From: Paracamarosporium sp. OC-R06-R3
Lineage: Eukaryota; Ascomycota; Dothideomycetes; Pleosporales; Didymosphaeriaceae
DNA length: 34,348 bases
Reading direction: 5' to 3'
Assembly: GCA_019828545.1 (NCBI GenBank)
Contig: JACVRA010000648.1
Location: 1 to 34,348, forward strand
Shown: positions 19,572-29,277 of the stretch, one piece after another
Position numbering within the stretch: the stretch's first letter is position 1
Layout: every line of letters starts with the position of its first letter
Position numbers and translations under genes: made by a program
The notes under the pieces: model-generated
The model's database searches: none
What the model was told of the DNA's origin: nothing
The model's input: the letters and a program-made list of their open reading frames with translations, nothing else

Positions 19572-21812
19572 TCATGAACCGCCTATAATTTTCTATTACT
19601 ATTATTTTTTCAAGCATACTACAAACATATCTGATTTTACCTCAGATACGCCTACTCTTAGATGCTTGTAGCAGAGAATCTGCACTATTGACCAAATTCT
19701 TTAATCTTAAAAAGCATTAATCAAGATTTTCTCTAATCACACACTCGCGATGCGGCCGAAAAATAGCCCAAAAGGCTACTGAAATGCTGGTTTCCAGATC
19801 GCTCTCACACTATATTAGCTTCGGTGCGACTGCATTTAAGGCTGACTGTTGAACTTGAGGCTTGATACTATACTTCACGATCCAGAACCATTACCACCTT
19901 GACCCTTTCTGGAGGCCTCGAACAGCTGACACATGATTCATAATTATCTAGTGGGTATCTCCAAGATACAGTGGTCCTGCACGCTGCTCCAGTTTTTATA
20001 GATGCTTAATTACTCTAGATTACTTCAGGAAAACATTTCTCACTTTCGAGTACAAACTACCTTAATGCTTTCTAGAGCACCAACGACCCTTGCCACCAGC
20101 ATCTTTTTGACTTCCTCCCATTATTTCTTAGCAATCCTTCTACGACTATGCGACACCTGCAGCCCTTCTGCATCCTGCGTCAACGACATAAAACTTCTAG
20201 CGCTTTCACGTGCCCTTATTTGACAACCATTGAAGCAGCACCTTGCTGAGCAAATCTATTTGCATGGACAACAACTACTGCTGGTGACATTCGGTAACTT
20301 TGGAGTGCACGTGACCTTGCCGACGATGTGATAGGTGGAGTTGTTACAAGTAGATGCCACTCACGTCTAGAACTTTCCATCTTTATGGATTTGTGTTGGT
20401 TTCCAACAAGAATGTAGCTGACGCGGCGTTTCAAAGTTTCTGTATTTGCCGGGTTGGCAATTCTTTCGCCTCACGGTATTGTCATGTGCGTGTACTTTAA
20501 TGATTCCGATTCACGTTTATGTTATCCTACCCATAAACTCTGGAATGATCAACAGTCTCCTTTCTTATACGAAACGATTCCTTCAGCGGCCTCTACTTTT
20601 CTGTCTCAAGGTACCAACGATTCTTATATTTCAACGTGGTGTTGTAATACTTCTTTCCTCGCTCAATTCTGACGCGGAAATGATTGAGAAATTGCTCGTT
20701 TATTTAGTATGACAGAGAATAGAGTTCAATTGAAGTTGGTTTGTTATGAGTGGGTAGTTGAACGGACTTTGGGCTCGTCCTTGGCTCGAGTTCTGTGGTC
20801 GAGAGAGTATATATGGCACATTAAAGTGATTACATTCAATTAACTCTCGCATTTTTCTGCCTCCAAGTTTGAGCTACAGTAAACTAGGACTATAAAAGCT
20901 GTTCTAATGTCTTGTAGAGTTGGGTGTAACACATGTTAAGATTGACATTTCTGGACGATGTAACAATCGGAAGAGGGCCATTTCAAAAAGATCTAAATGT
21001 AGTTCGAATTATAGTTCAGGTTACAAAGCTGCAAGCACTGTCTGGTTGGGTCAAATAAGTGAAGGAGATGGACGAGAGCACATGAACTGAAATCTTGTGA
21101 TGAGACACGCCGATCTAGGTTGATCTTGACAGGACACGAGAATCTCCCCCAAAGGTTTTACTAGTACTAGGATCGAATCTCAAAAAGCAGGAAGTGGATA
21201 TTGATGACTACTGGAAGTTATGCCCACTTGCTTGTAAGAGTGTGATCCTGTTCATTCCTTGAAAGTAACTGGCAAACTTCTTCGAAGTTGCCGGCGTGAC
21301 CTGGCTCACGTCAGGGTGTGCCGTGCGCAGTTTCTGGTTAGCTCCCTTGAAGAAAACAAAAAGGTATCATTGACTAGACGTGGAAAAGTACCATGCTATC
21401 AAAGTGGGGAGCAATACGTCCATTAGTCCTTTGTCGGTCATGAGCGAGTCACCAGTTGTCTTGAGGTACATATCAGGCTGAGGGACTGATGTTAACGTGA
21501 CTTTGGCTGATTGAGGCAGTGCTGTAGTGGTGGTTTGTGGAGCTAGGTCCTATAGCGGCTGCTGTGCTGTTGTGCGGGGTACGAAGCGAAAGAAGCAGCC
21601 GGTACTCTTAGTTCGGTTAGCGAATCTCACCATTCACCAGTATTACATTTCTCATCTGGCCATGCCTTGATATCTTGGCACGCAAACACATAGTTCAATA
21701 CTACGTACAATGGCTTCGATACCAGAAATAGTTTGACGGGAAAACTCGAGCTCAGAAAGTCGTTTAGAGACAGATTTAAAATCGCAACTGGAGTCCCTAG
21801 CTACCAGAACAG
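19572..21812. other. 2.2-kb intergenic region, nothing supported
   Basis: The sequence is AT-rich with only short frames on both strands and no familiar protein. A sequence resembling a tRNA B box at 21170-21180 (ggatcgaatct) has no matching acceptor stem or A box. This may be decayed repeat DNA. Confidence 0.5.
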
Positions 21813-21995
21813 CTAGACCCGACGACTTCCGCTAATAATAACCCGAGCTGCATGCAAAATCCTTCGACTAAGCCCTACCAGCAACATCTCATAGCTGTAC
21901 ATGCCCTTTACCGGGTTCCCATATTTATCCCAACTCCATTTTGCTATCACCAAGACGATCCTAGTCAACCCCATACACACAGCCATCGTAGGCAT
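21813..21995 (-). pseudogene. Fragment of a membrane-protein-like frame
   Basis: A 60-codon frame encodes a hydrophobic helix followed by WSWDKYGNPVKGMYSYEM and a second helical part. It reads like protein and not like random sequence, and it lies on the same strand as the broken frame at 22198-22581, about 200 bp downstream. I could not join the two through convincing splice sites, and could not place the family with certainty; a relation to fungal RTA1-like membrane proteins is only a thought. Confidence 0.25.
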
Positions 21996-22197
21996 CCACG
22001 CCTACTGCGATGCACGAGTAATGCAACATCTTGTGACATGCTTGCTTTCGGAACATGCACTGGCGGTGTGACTGCAGCATCACGACCGTAAGCATTCCAT
22101 CATTCCGCCTAGAAGACCAAAGGTAGCTAAAGGTGCCTAGGCTACGTAGCGGACAAAAGCTCATCCGGGCAAGCCCGTCATCGTTTTTGCGGTGTAA

Positions 22198-22581
22198 TCA
22201 GCCCCCACGGGTGACCAATACGAAAGCTGCGAACACGCAGTACCGGAGGCGTACATCTGAGGACTTACTCACTAACATACAGTAGGCAAATGCGATGTTG
22301 CCGATCGACATCCGAGCCCCAATGAACATCGACATGGAATGATCTCGGCGCCAAGTGCCAGGGGAAGGAGGCTTGTTCTGCACGATCCATTGAATATTCC
22401 CTGTACACAGGCATACCGTCTCAAGGATCTATATTGCCAGCGCTTCCGCCTTGTTTTCGGGCGGATCTGGAATATGCAGGCTTAGAAGATGCTCGTAAAG
22501 CATATCCTGCAGATTCGGTAGACTGCCGAACGCGATGTCTTTCGTGGAAATATGCGCTGCGCGCGGTCTAGCGGATCCGCC
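22198..22581 (-). pseudogene. Degenerate frame of unknown membrane-type protein
   Basis: A 128-codon frame is open except for one TAG at 22429-22431. It reads through LPNLQDMLYEHLLSLHIPDPP, then, after the stop, ETVCLCTGNIQWIVQ and FIGARMSIGNIAFAYCM, which look like coding sequence with membrane-leaning segments. There is no ATG at a sensible place upstream, and the adjacent frame (MWIEADPLDRAQRI) seems to supply the preceding piece, implying a frameshift too. A GTGAGT donor follows the last block. I take it as a decayed gene, though a missed intron over the TAG cannot be excluded. Confidence 0.3.
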
Positions 22582-22832
22582 TCAATCCACATCCCTCATT
22601 CCGAAAACGCAAAGACCTCCGATGCCTTAGAAGAGTCTGCAGACGCCATCTGCATGATAGCACAGCGTAGAGGCTTGGGGGCAGCGCGATAACTATCCTG
22701 GTGAATATGGGTGTATGCTTATGCGGGGTTGAAAGTGTTACAAGAAGGCGAGAGTTCATGGTACCATCTGTCTGGTCTCTGGTCGAACAAGCCTTCTCCG
22801 TGAAACTCTCCCTTGTTCCATACGCCCGCACA

Positions 22833-23590
22833 ATGAAGCTTATTTACACTGTATCGTTGATCTTTACCGCTCTGTCTCTCGAGGCAGTAGCGCTCCCAAA
22901 CCATTTTGTCGGTCCCCACCCATTTTTTGACAAGAGAGGTGTTCCAACGCGCTTCAAAGTCACAAGCCATGAGACAGTCAATGGTGTTGAATCTACTGGA
23001 GTAGAAAATAAAAACTTTACGGCGCTCTACGGTAGGTGGAAAGCCTGTTCCGCCAAAATAGGTACTGATAGATACAAAAAGACATCCCACCGGATCTGCA
23101 AAACTGGCCGTGGTGGTGCAGCTCTGACCGCAGCTATTGCGATGCTTCATGGGCCCCCACAGTTGGCGAAGCGAACGCTCTCGCTGATTACCTCTCTAAT
23201 CTCGGAAACCAGGACTGTGTTATCCAGCGCGCGCAAAACTCGAATGCGGACGCATACACGGTCCTCGTCCAGGCGAACAGTCACGCTAAAGCAGGCATGT
23301 TCTTTACGCACCTGGGAGATACCGACCGTGCTTGGAAGGCAGTGTTTCCCTGTGCAGACCTTGGATACATCATGTACTCATTGGTGGAAGCCTGCCAGTG
23401 CAATGGAAGGATAGTTGGTAAGGCTCGCCTATAACATTTGCGTGCGGAATATTACTGACGTTTGAAAGGGACCACTCCGTTACCGAACTGCTGGATTAAG
23501 TACATGAATTTCACGGGAGACCAGAATAGCCCACCAGGTGGCGGTGCGGCCTATCCGGGAGCAGGAGTTGGAATCGCACCGTGGCCCTAG
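22833..23590 (+). CDS. Small secreted cysteine-containing protein (effector-like)
   Basis: Three exons (22833-23031, 23082-23417, 23469-23590) with introns of 50 and 51 nt encode 218 residues. Residues 1-20 form a signal peptide (MKLIYTVSLIFTALSLEAVA). A Lys-Arg pair at 34-35 is a likely Kex2 site, so the mature protein may begin at Gly36. Seven cysteines (79, 86, 112, 157, 171, 173, 186), an aromatic cluster NWPWWC (74-79) and two NFT glycosylation sites (61, 192) fit a folded extracellular protein. The tail is Gly/Pro-rich. The first intron is required to reach the frame that carries the cysteines; both junctions are phase 1. I know no family for it. A role as plant- or host-facing effector is inference from size, secretion and neighbours. 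Confidence 0.75.
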
Positions 23591-23935
23591 ACGAACGTAG
23601 CACTAAACATATGGATTGCTAGCGGAGATAGCAATAGTAAAGGAGCTTAGCTCTAATACAACGCAATATACCAATTAAGCCGCAAGTTCTGGATCTCAAT
23701 TCAATCAAAACGTGCTATATGTCGGAGATAATTTCTGAACGTTAATCACCAACTCGTGTAAAGAGATCATGATAACATGTCAAGGCCTTGCATAGTAACT
23801 GAAGAACTTTGTTACTTCTGGGTCATGCATGATAGTCACGATAAGTGCGTAGGATATCTTTTGAGAAGGGTTACAATAGATCCATTAGGAACTCGAAGAT
23901 TCTAGTTGGGGTATAAATGATAAACACCAGCTCAA
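23591..23935. other. Convergent 3' region
   Basis: This 345-bp AT-rich interval lies between the ends of the secreted-protein gene and the UstYa-like gene. It shows no gene or repeat. Confidence 0.6.
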
Positions 23936-24936
23936 TCAATTAATGAACGCTTCTTCTGGTACTAGAAGTCCTTTTTGCATGGATGTTCTCTTGTCGCGGC
24001 TCCATTCCTCTACCTGCTCCCAATTCGCGCATTGACGCTGTGATCTTGAATGCAAATCCAGAAACTCTGAGTTGTTGTTTTTCGGCCAAGTGAAAGTATA
24101 GAGACTCAAGTCGCTTGTACACATTACGGAGATTCTCAATACTTCGACGCAGTGGTCTTCGTAGTACATTAGTCAATATCTTCGATAAAAACAGTTGACG
24201 TTGACTTACCAAGATGTCTATACCAATATTCCATGTCTTCTTGGGTCCATGCGCTCTGCGTTTTATGGCTATACAAAAAGAATCGCATCTTGTTCTGTTA
24301 TGGTCAGGTCAGTTTAAAATTAAATCTTCGTTGACCGGAAATAAGTTAAAAGCCACGGACCAGACAGTGAAGCTCATGATGAACACCCAGAGCTGCCAGG
24401 TAACCTCCGCCTTTGACTTGGATGTTCTGCTCCGTATCACCACGTTCGGTAATTACTTCTTCTTTTGTGGCATTGAAATACAAGTCTATAGACAACAGGT
24501 AAGATGATGTACGCTTGAGGGAATAACTTTGCATTGCCACTTACTCTGGAGTAACTTCTTCCACGCAGCGTTATTTTCTTGGTTAGGAGGTCCTGAGTAT
24601 CTCGTAAACTCTGTAAAGTTTGTCGCATGTTCATCGCTAGTAACTCTTTCAAGTTGCGATCGAAGTGTCTGCACTGCGTGTTGTCAGTCAATCTAACATT
24701 AATTCTTAGAGCCACTGCATACATCTTGTCTTGTTGTGCCAGACCAGAGAGGCATCGGAAACATTCCATTTTCCAAACTTTCCAAACAAAGAGGCTGCGA
24801 GGGCGACATGCAACGCGACGACATATATTGCAACAATAGCATAAAGACACTTGCGTCGCACACTAATTTTGTTCTGCCGTACGCTATCTAACGTACCATC
24901 TGGCAGCAGCTTCTCCTCTTCCTCAGACGTGTGCAT
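23936..24936 (-). CDS. UstYa-like oxidase (DUF3328), type II membrane protein
   Basis: Five exons (24936-24723, 24673-24545, 24485-24361, 24294-24210, 24156-23936) encode 257 residues; the introns are 49, 59, 66 and 53 nt. A short acidic N-terminus is followed by one membrane helix (about 30-51). The luminal part carries FTRYSGPP (94-101), the first HxxHC motif HHELHC (His151, His154, Cys155) and the second HLDHC (His183, His186, Cys187), followed by VEVLR. These motifs define UstYa proteins, which catalyse oxidative cyclisation and other steps on fungal ribosomal peptides such as ustiloxin and cyclochlorotine, and also occur in other secondary-metabolite clusters. The third intron has a weak donor (GTCCGT) and a choice of acceptors; the rest is firm. 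It is divergent from the small secreted-peptide gene at 25382. Confidence 0.88.
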
Positions 24937-25381
24937 TTCGGCGGTTGTAGAAAGCGCTTACAAGATCGTTGCAATCTGGGAGAGACTGTCCATTTTCCGC
25001 TGCCGACTCTTCGCTGAGGACCGAGTCAGGGCCGGGAGAAGCTCCCAGACCAGTCAGATCGGGATTGTGCTACGTGCGCTAAGGTCACTGGCACATGTAA
25101 GCTGATGACAGGGGTATTGATGTACCTTTTCAGCCTTGCATGGGACGGCAGGTTCGTTTAGAAGAGGGGAATCGCTTAGCGTAAGGGTTGCAGGGCACTA
25201 TGGAGCATGTGCTCAAAGCGGAAATCTCATCTAAGCATGGCGCTCTTGGCCCCTGTTACGGCTGCATCATGGAATTGACTCTTTATCGGGGAGTACCTCA
25301 ACAGTCAAGCATATCGCATCTCAAAGCTATCTGCATTGTGTGACCATTGCTCCTTCTTTTTGATCATACCACGTCGTAAAG
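24937..25381. promoter_or_regulatory. Shared upstream region of the UstYa-like and secreted-peptide genes
   Basis: The UstYa-like gene (minus) and the 71-residue secreted-peptide gene (plus) start at the two ends of this 445-bp interval. The arrangement permits joint control. I see no convincing TATA box or known palindromic regulator site. Confidence 0.5.
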
Positions 25382-25720
25382 ATGCACAGGTTCTTCACAA
25401 CTCTTGGTCTTTTCCTCGCTATGGCGATGTTCGCCAAAGCGCTACCAATTGCAAACCCAAGTACGTTACTCTAGCCCTACAAAAAGACTTTGGCACGTGT
25501 GATATACTAGATTTTGACCTACAACCATAGAACTTGTCGAGGTCAACATTCCTAGAGAATGCGACGAAGGTGACAAAGTTTTGAAGAGTACGTTCCGCAC
25601 AACGGAGGCTTCTTTCAAGTATTCACTGATACTTTTCAAGGGAGCAAATACGATGTTATCATCGGGACTTTTGATATTTTCCAAATCCAGGCGCCGTGCT
25701 ATGGTTTCAAGAAGAACTAA
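25382..25720 (+). CDS. 71-residue secreted peptide precursor with a Lys-Arg site
   Basis: Three exons (25382-25460, 25531-25587, 25641-25720) encode 71 residues. Both donors are GTACGT; the introns are 70 and 53 nt, and all junctions are phase 1. Residues 1-20 (MHRFFTTLGLFLAMAMFAKA) are a clear signal peptide. The remaining 51 residues have two cysteines (37 and 65) and a Lys-Arg pair at 45-46, formed across the second splice junction, which Kex2 could cut to release residues 47-71 (SKYDVIIGTFDIFQIQ then APCYGFKKN). Two tyrosines (49, 66) lie in that segment. I know no homolog. It could be a small effector with one disulfide, or a single-core substrate for the neighbouring UstYa-like enzyme; both are inference. 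The model depends on hand-chosen introns. Confidence 0.6.
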
Positions 25721-26868
25721 GATGAAGAAAAAGGCATCGGATCAACATGCATGCACAACATCGCTAGCAATAAAGACAATTTACTCTCCACAAATTTTTG
25801 AATTTTCAATGATACATCTAAGGCGTAGATTGTGACACACTGTATCGTTCGCCACCTCTAAGTTCAAACGTTCTCCCTGGGCTCGAGTGGTTGGACCGGA
25901 TAGGCATTGAGCGATTCCAGATGAAATGTGCATAGGACGCTAGGTCTTGTGCATCTGAGCACTGCCCGTGCTATCTTTGCAGAGAATGGAATGCGTTCAT
26001 TCTATACAAAGGGTATCATTCGCGCATACGCATATGGTTCTTCATCCGACACGGTTTGCCTTCGTGCATCTTCTAGACCGTAACTAGGCAACATCGTGGT
26101 GATATCAACGAAGCCATCGCTGCGGTCTAAAAACAGTACGTGATGTGGCATGCAAGTCCCGGTTATATGATTGGCTACAGCAGGGGTCGTAGAGCCGCGA
26201 TACAGGTTGACCACCCATTCAACCATCTTGGCAAGCTCGGCCACAAATCCTTGGGGCAAACACCAACGCGCGGTCGGACCACCGTACACGAGACCTTTAT
26301 CGATTATAGCGGCAGATCGAAAGTAGAACGTGGGTGTGTGGGGGCCACGATATCCCTTCTATCAACGCCCGTTCACCTGGCATCGGATCAACAGGCGTTA
26401 CCCCTCATCAAGCCTCTAACGATTTGCAGGCTCTGCTGCAAGTTCTATCGGGCAGTGTACCCAAAGTCTGACACAGCCCCACAAGCGCTCCCAAGGCGGT
26501 GGCCTGGCTAAGCGCCCATGTCCTGTCAAGCCCATCAGCCCATCGACCCCAGATTTGGGAAATTTTGCAGCGTGGCCGGCCAGGATTGCCGGCATTTGAC
26601 GGACATCAAAGAAGGGCAGAGAGTGGTCATGTCTGCGTCCTGCATTGTCGTATAGCCAAACAGATTGCGCGATGGGGGCGAAGCACTGCTTCCCTGTTGC
26701 TTTGCTGGGATGGTACCCCAGGTGCAAAATGATATAAGGAAGAGATCGTCTTTGTTGCTCCAGGCTCGTGGTTCAGACTACCTTGCGCTGTCACACCTAA
26801 AGCTGTGGCCTTCCGCTCTCCCTGCTTGTGTCACTTCTCGCTTGTTACTGTCAGGACACACTGCAACT
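25721..26868. other. 1.1-kb region with one gene-like remnant
   Basis: Apart from the minus-strand frame at 26002-26372, annotated separately, this interval shows only overlapping short frames with no recognisable product. Its right end is the upstream region of the rhodopsin-like gene. Confidence 0.5.
26002..26372 (-). pseudogene. Orphan coding-like frame, unknown
   Basis: A 123-codon open frame ends in a normal TAG/TAA-type stop near 26002. It reads like protein throughout: VDRRDIVAPHTPTFYFRSAA, then IIDKGLVYGGPTARW, WVVNLYRGSTTPAVANHITG and CMPHHVLFLDRSDG. The first ATG is at 26289, well inside the conserved-looking part, and a TGA closes the frame just upstream at 26373-26375. An acceptor (GATAG) at 26359 could begin an internal exon, but no good upstream exon was found. 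It is probably the 3' end of a decayed gene. I do not recognise the family. Confidence 0.3.
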
Positions 26869-28140
26869 ATGATCATTCACGCACCTTCGGTCCCCACCAT
26901 CATTGGTGTTTTGAGCTTCCTACTTTTCCTGGATGTGGTCGCCGTTGCATTACGATTTTACGCTCGACGAGGCCTCGGCCAGAAGCTCCAGGCTGATGAT
27001 TGGCTTATGATTCCAGTCACAATCGGCACCTTTGGCTGTGCTGCATGTTTGTTTCATGGTATGTTGATTATCCATTTAGTTATCGTTCGGTATTGATGAG
27101 CAAAGGCATCCGAAGGGGTTCGATGGGATACCGATTTCAACCTCCTATGGACCCTTCAACCCTAGAAGCTCGGTCCGACCCTTATGCCATGGATTGGGTC
27201 ATCGTAGAGACTCGATTGGTAAGTTTGATGATATTAGTTCCTTGTATCATGACTGACATAGACAGCTTGAGTCGTCGTTCTTTAACATACTACAACCAAC
27301 ACTTGGACTTATCAAGCTGGCCGTCGTATTGTTCTACCGCCGTCTCTTTGTCATCCAAAAGCATTTCGGCGACGCTCGAAACCTAGTCATTTCCGGTATG
27401 GCAGTCGTGGTTGTTCTTTGGACGCTTGGATATACCTTCGCCAAGCTGTTCCAATGCGGCTCTCACTCGTTCGAACGGAGGCCCTTCTACGACTTCGATT
27501 ACTCTACGGCGGTCTGCGTAGACACATTTAAGCTTGGGTACTCCTTTGCGATTACAGACTTCCTCACCGATTGTCTAATCGCTTTAATTCCAATTCCCCT
27601 AGTGAGTGCTTCAAGCCCGTTCGGCACAGTCTAGGACCTGACTCCCGATAGATCTGGAAGCTCCAACTACCGGTTCGCCAGCGTCTTGCCATTCTGGCAG
27701 TATTCGCAGTGGGTTTCATGTAAGTAACCATATCAAGCTTTCGATCAACACCTGCTTATCTTCTTAGATCAATCGCTGCTTCTGGTGTTCGGTTAGCCGT
27801 CTCGGTGTGGATCCAACATGTGTCCTATGACCCCGAGTTCGACGAGGAACTCAACCTCACCGCTGAGCTCTTCTGGGGTCTCATCGAAGTAACGACCGCT
27901 CTTCTTGCTTGCTGCCTTCCGACGCTCCGTGGGCTTGTCAAAGTACCATTCATTGGCAGCACCATCCGCAGTCTGCAGAGCTTCTTCTCTATCGGCACCA
28001 AATCCCGAGACTCTACACTGGATGTGCCCAAGTCGCCACCACTACTCCAGTTCGATACCGCAGGATCGGAGAAGGGTAGTGGCTATATTGTCAAGCAATC
28101 AGGTGTCATGGTGCAGTCTTCTAGGGCTGAATCAGTGTAG
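26869..28140 (+). CDS. Rhodopsin-like / Pth11-like seven-helix membrane protein
   Basis: Five exons (26869-27058, 27106-27218, 27266-27601, 27652-27719, 27768-28140) encode 359 residues; the introns are all 47-50 nt. The first helix (about 10-28) runs into LRFYARRGLGQKLQADDWLM, the family hallmark in which a basic loop leads to DDWL/DDY. Later landmarks are LGLIKLAVVLFYRRLF, FQCG, the aromatic stretch FDYSTAVCVDTFKLGYSFAITDFLTDCLIALIPIPL and a final helix ending in CCLPTLRGLVK. The C-terminal 70 residues are a Ser-rich cytosolic tail. This large fungal family includes Pth11, a surface-sensing receptor in Magnaporthe, but most members have no known ligand. No CFEM domain precedes the first helix, so it is the simpler form. 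Confidence 0.88.
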
Positions 28141-29277
28141 AAAGCTTACTTGGATATGCGCATGTCTTTTCTAATGTATGATTGGGACAAAGGAGTTGGA
28201 ATGGGCAATACTCTGACAGCGTTCTCCTCATGTTTAGCACGATACCTCATAGAATTCCATTTGATTGAGTCCTAGAGATACGAACAGAATAATGGAAGCA
28301 TGTACCTTATTATATGATACTTCCCCACCTAAAGAATGTAGCTGTACACCGCATTACTCTGTGTTGAATTCTCTTACAACTCCCATTATTGTACACCACC
28401 GAGAATGCATTCATTTCATTTTAAGTCTTTTGATTCCATAGGTCGTGCACCTTCCTGGTCTCTTGCTGCCTGCTCTTTGTTTGCTTGCACTTGACACTTG
28501 GCGCAACGCGTGTTCACCTTCATTCGCTTATCTTTGTGAAGCCATATTGCAACAGTAGCGATTCCATTGCAAGCTAATTCGTTGCCAAAGACTGTCATGC
28601 AAGGAATATCCCATTTGACAGGAGTAATATATGGTTCGGTTGATGGTACGATGTAGACGTTCGGCATGGTTGTAGTTGTAGGAGACAGTGGGATGGAGTT
28701 TGACCAGTCTGGTAGCCAATTTATTGTCTCAGTAGGGGGTTAAAGTAAGCTATGTTCAAGAAAATGTATTGCCAATCTTTGAAGTTGTAACGTTCGTGGA
28801 TTGAGGTTAGTCTTATATCCTGGAAGTTTGCTGCACCAACCAGTTTTACTTGGTCATACTGTTATACAAATTCAAATAAGCGACACGTGTAGATAGATAC
28901 AAACGAATTGTTTGGCGCCTAAAGATTTTCACCTTCTCCATGTCTTGATTTGCAAGTGCTGTCGCGAAATGCATCAATTTGCCAGGTTGTTGAGAGTGCA
29001 AGGGTATCGGAGGTTAGGCCATGAAACGCGATTCCAGCATCAGGAGATGAGCTAATTGTTGTGACCTTGTATCAACAGATCTTGCTGCCTGTATAATTTC
29101 AAGTACTCTACAGTCTACTTACAGTCTACTGAATTTGTGGGCGTATAAGTATATAAAGATAAGCGGCTTCTTGATTCAATAGCTAAACATTATCCTGAGT
29201 CAATAGTATACTTGTCGATGAGATCGTTTGATTATATGGGGTCGCAACTATTAGCTTACCACCTAGTGTCGGTACAG
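28141..29277. other. 1.1-kb AT-rich intergenic region
   Basis: Both flanking genes end here. Apart from the small minus-strand frame at 28416-28667, annotated separately, I see no gene, RNA or repeat. Confidence 0.55.
28416..28667 (-). CDS. Possible small protein, 83 residues
   Basis: The ATG at 28667 has a good context (ACC before ATG). The product has six cysteines or fewer, including a CAKC pair, and a charged tail (NKEQAARDQEGARP). It has no signal peptide and no family I know. It lies in AT-rich sequence without other support, so it may be chance or a fragment of an older gene. Confidence 0.3.
   Translation of the reverse strand: MPNVYIVPSTEPYITPVKWDIPCMTVFGNELACNGIATVAIWLHKDKRMKVNTRCAKCQVQANKEQAARDQEGARPMESKDLK

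Noticed and set aside
21170..21180. tRNA B-box-like sequence
   Set aside because: No A box at the right distance and no complementary acceptor stem could be found.
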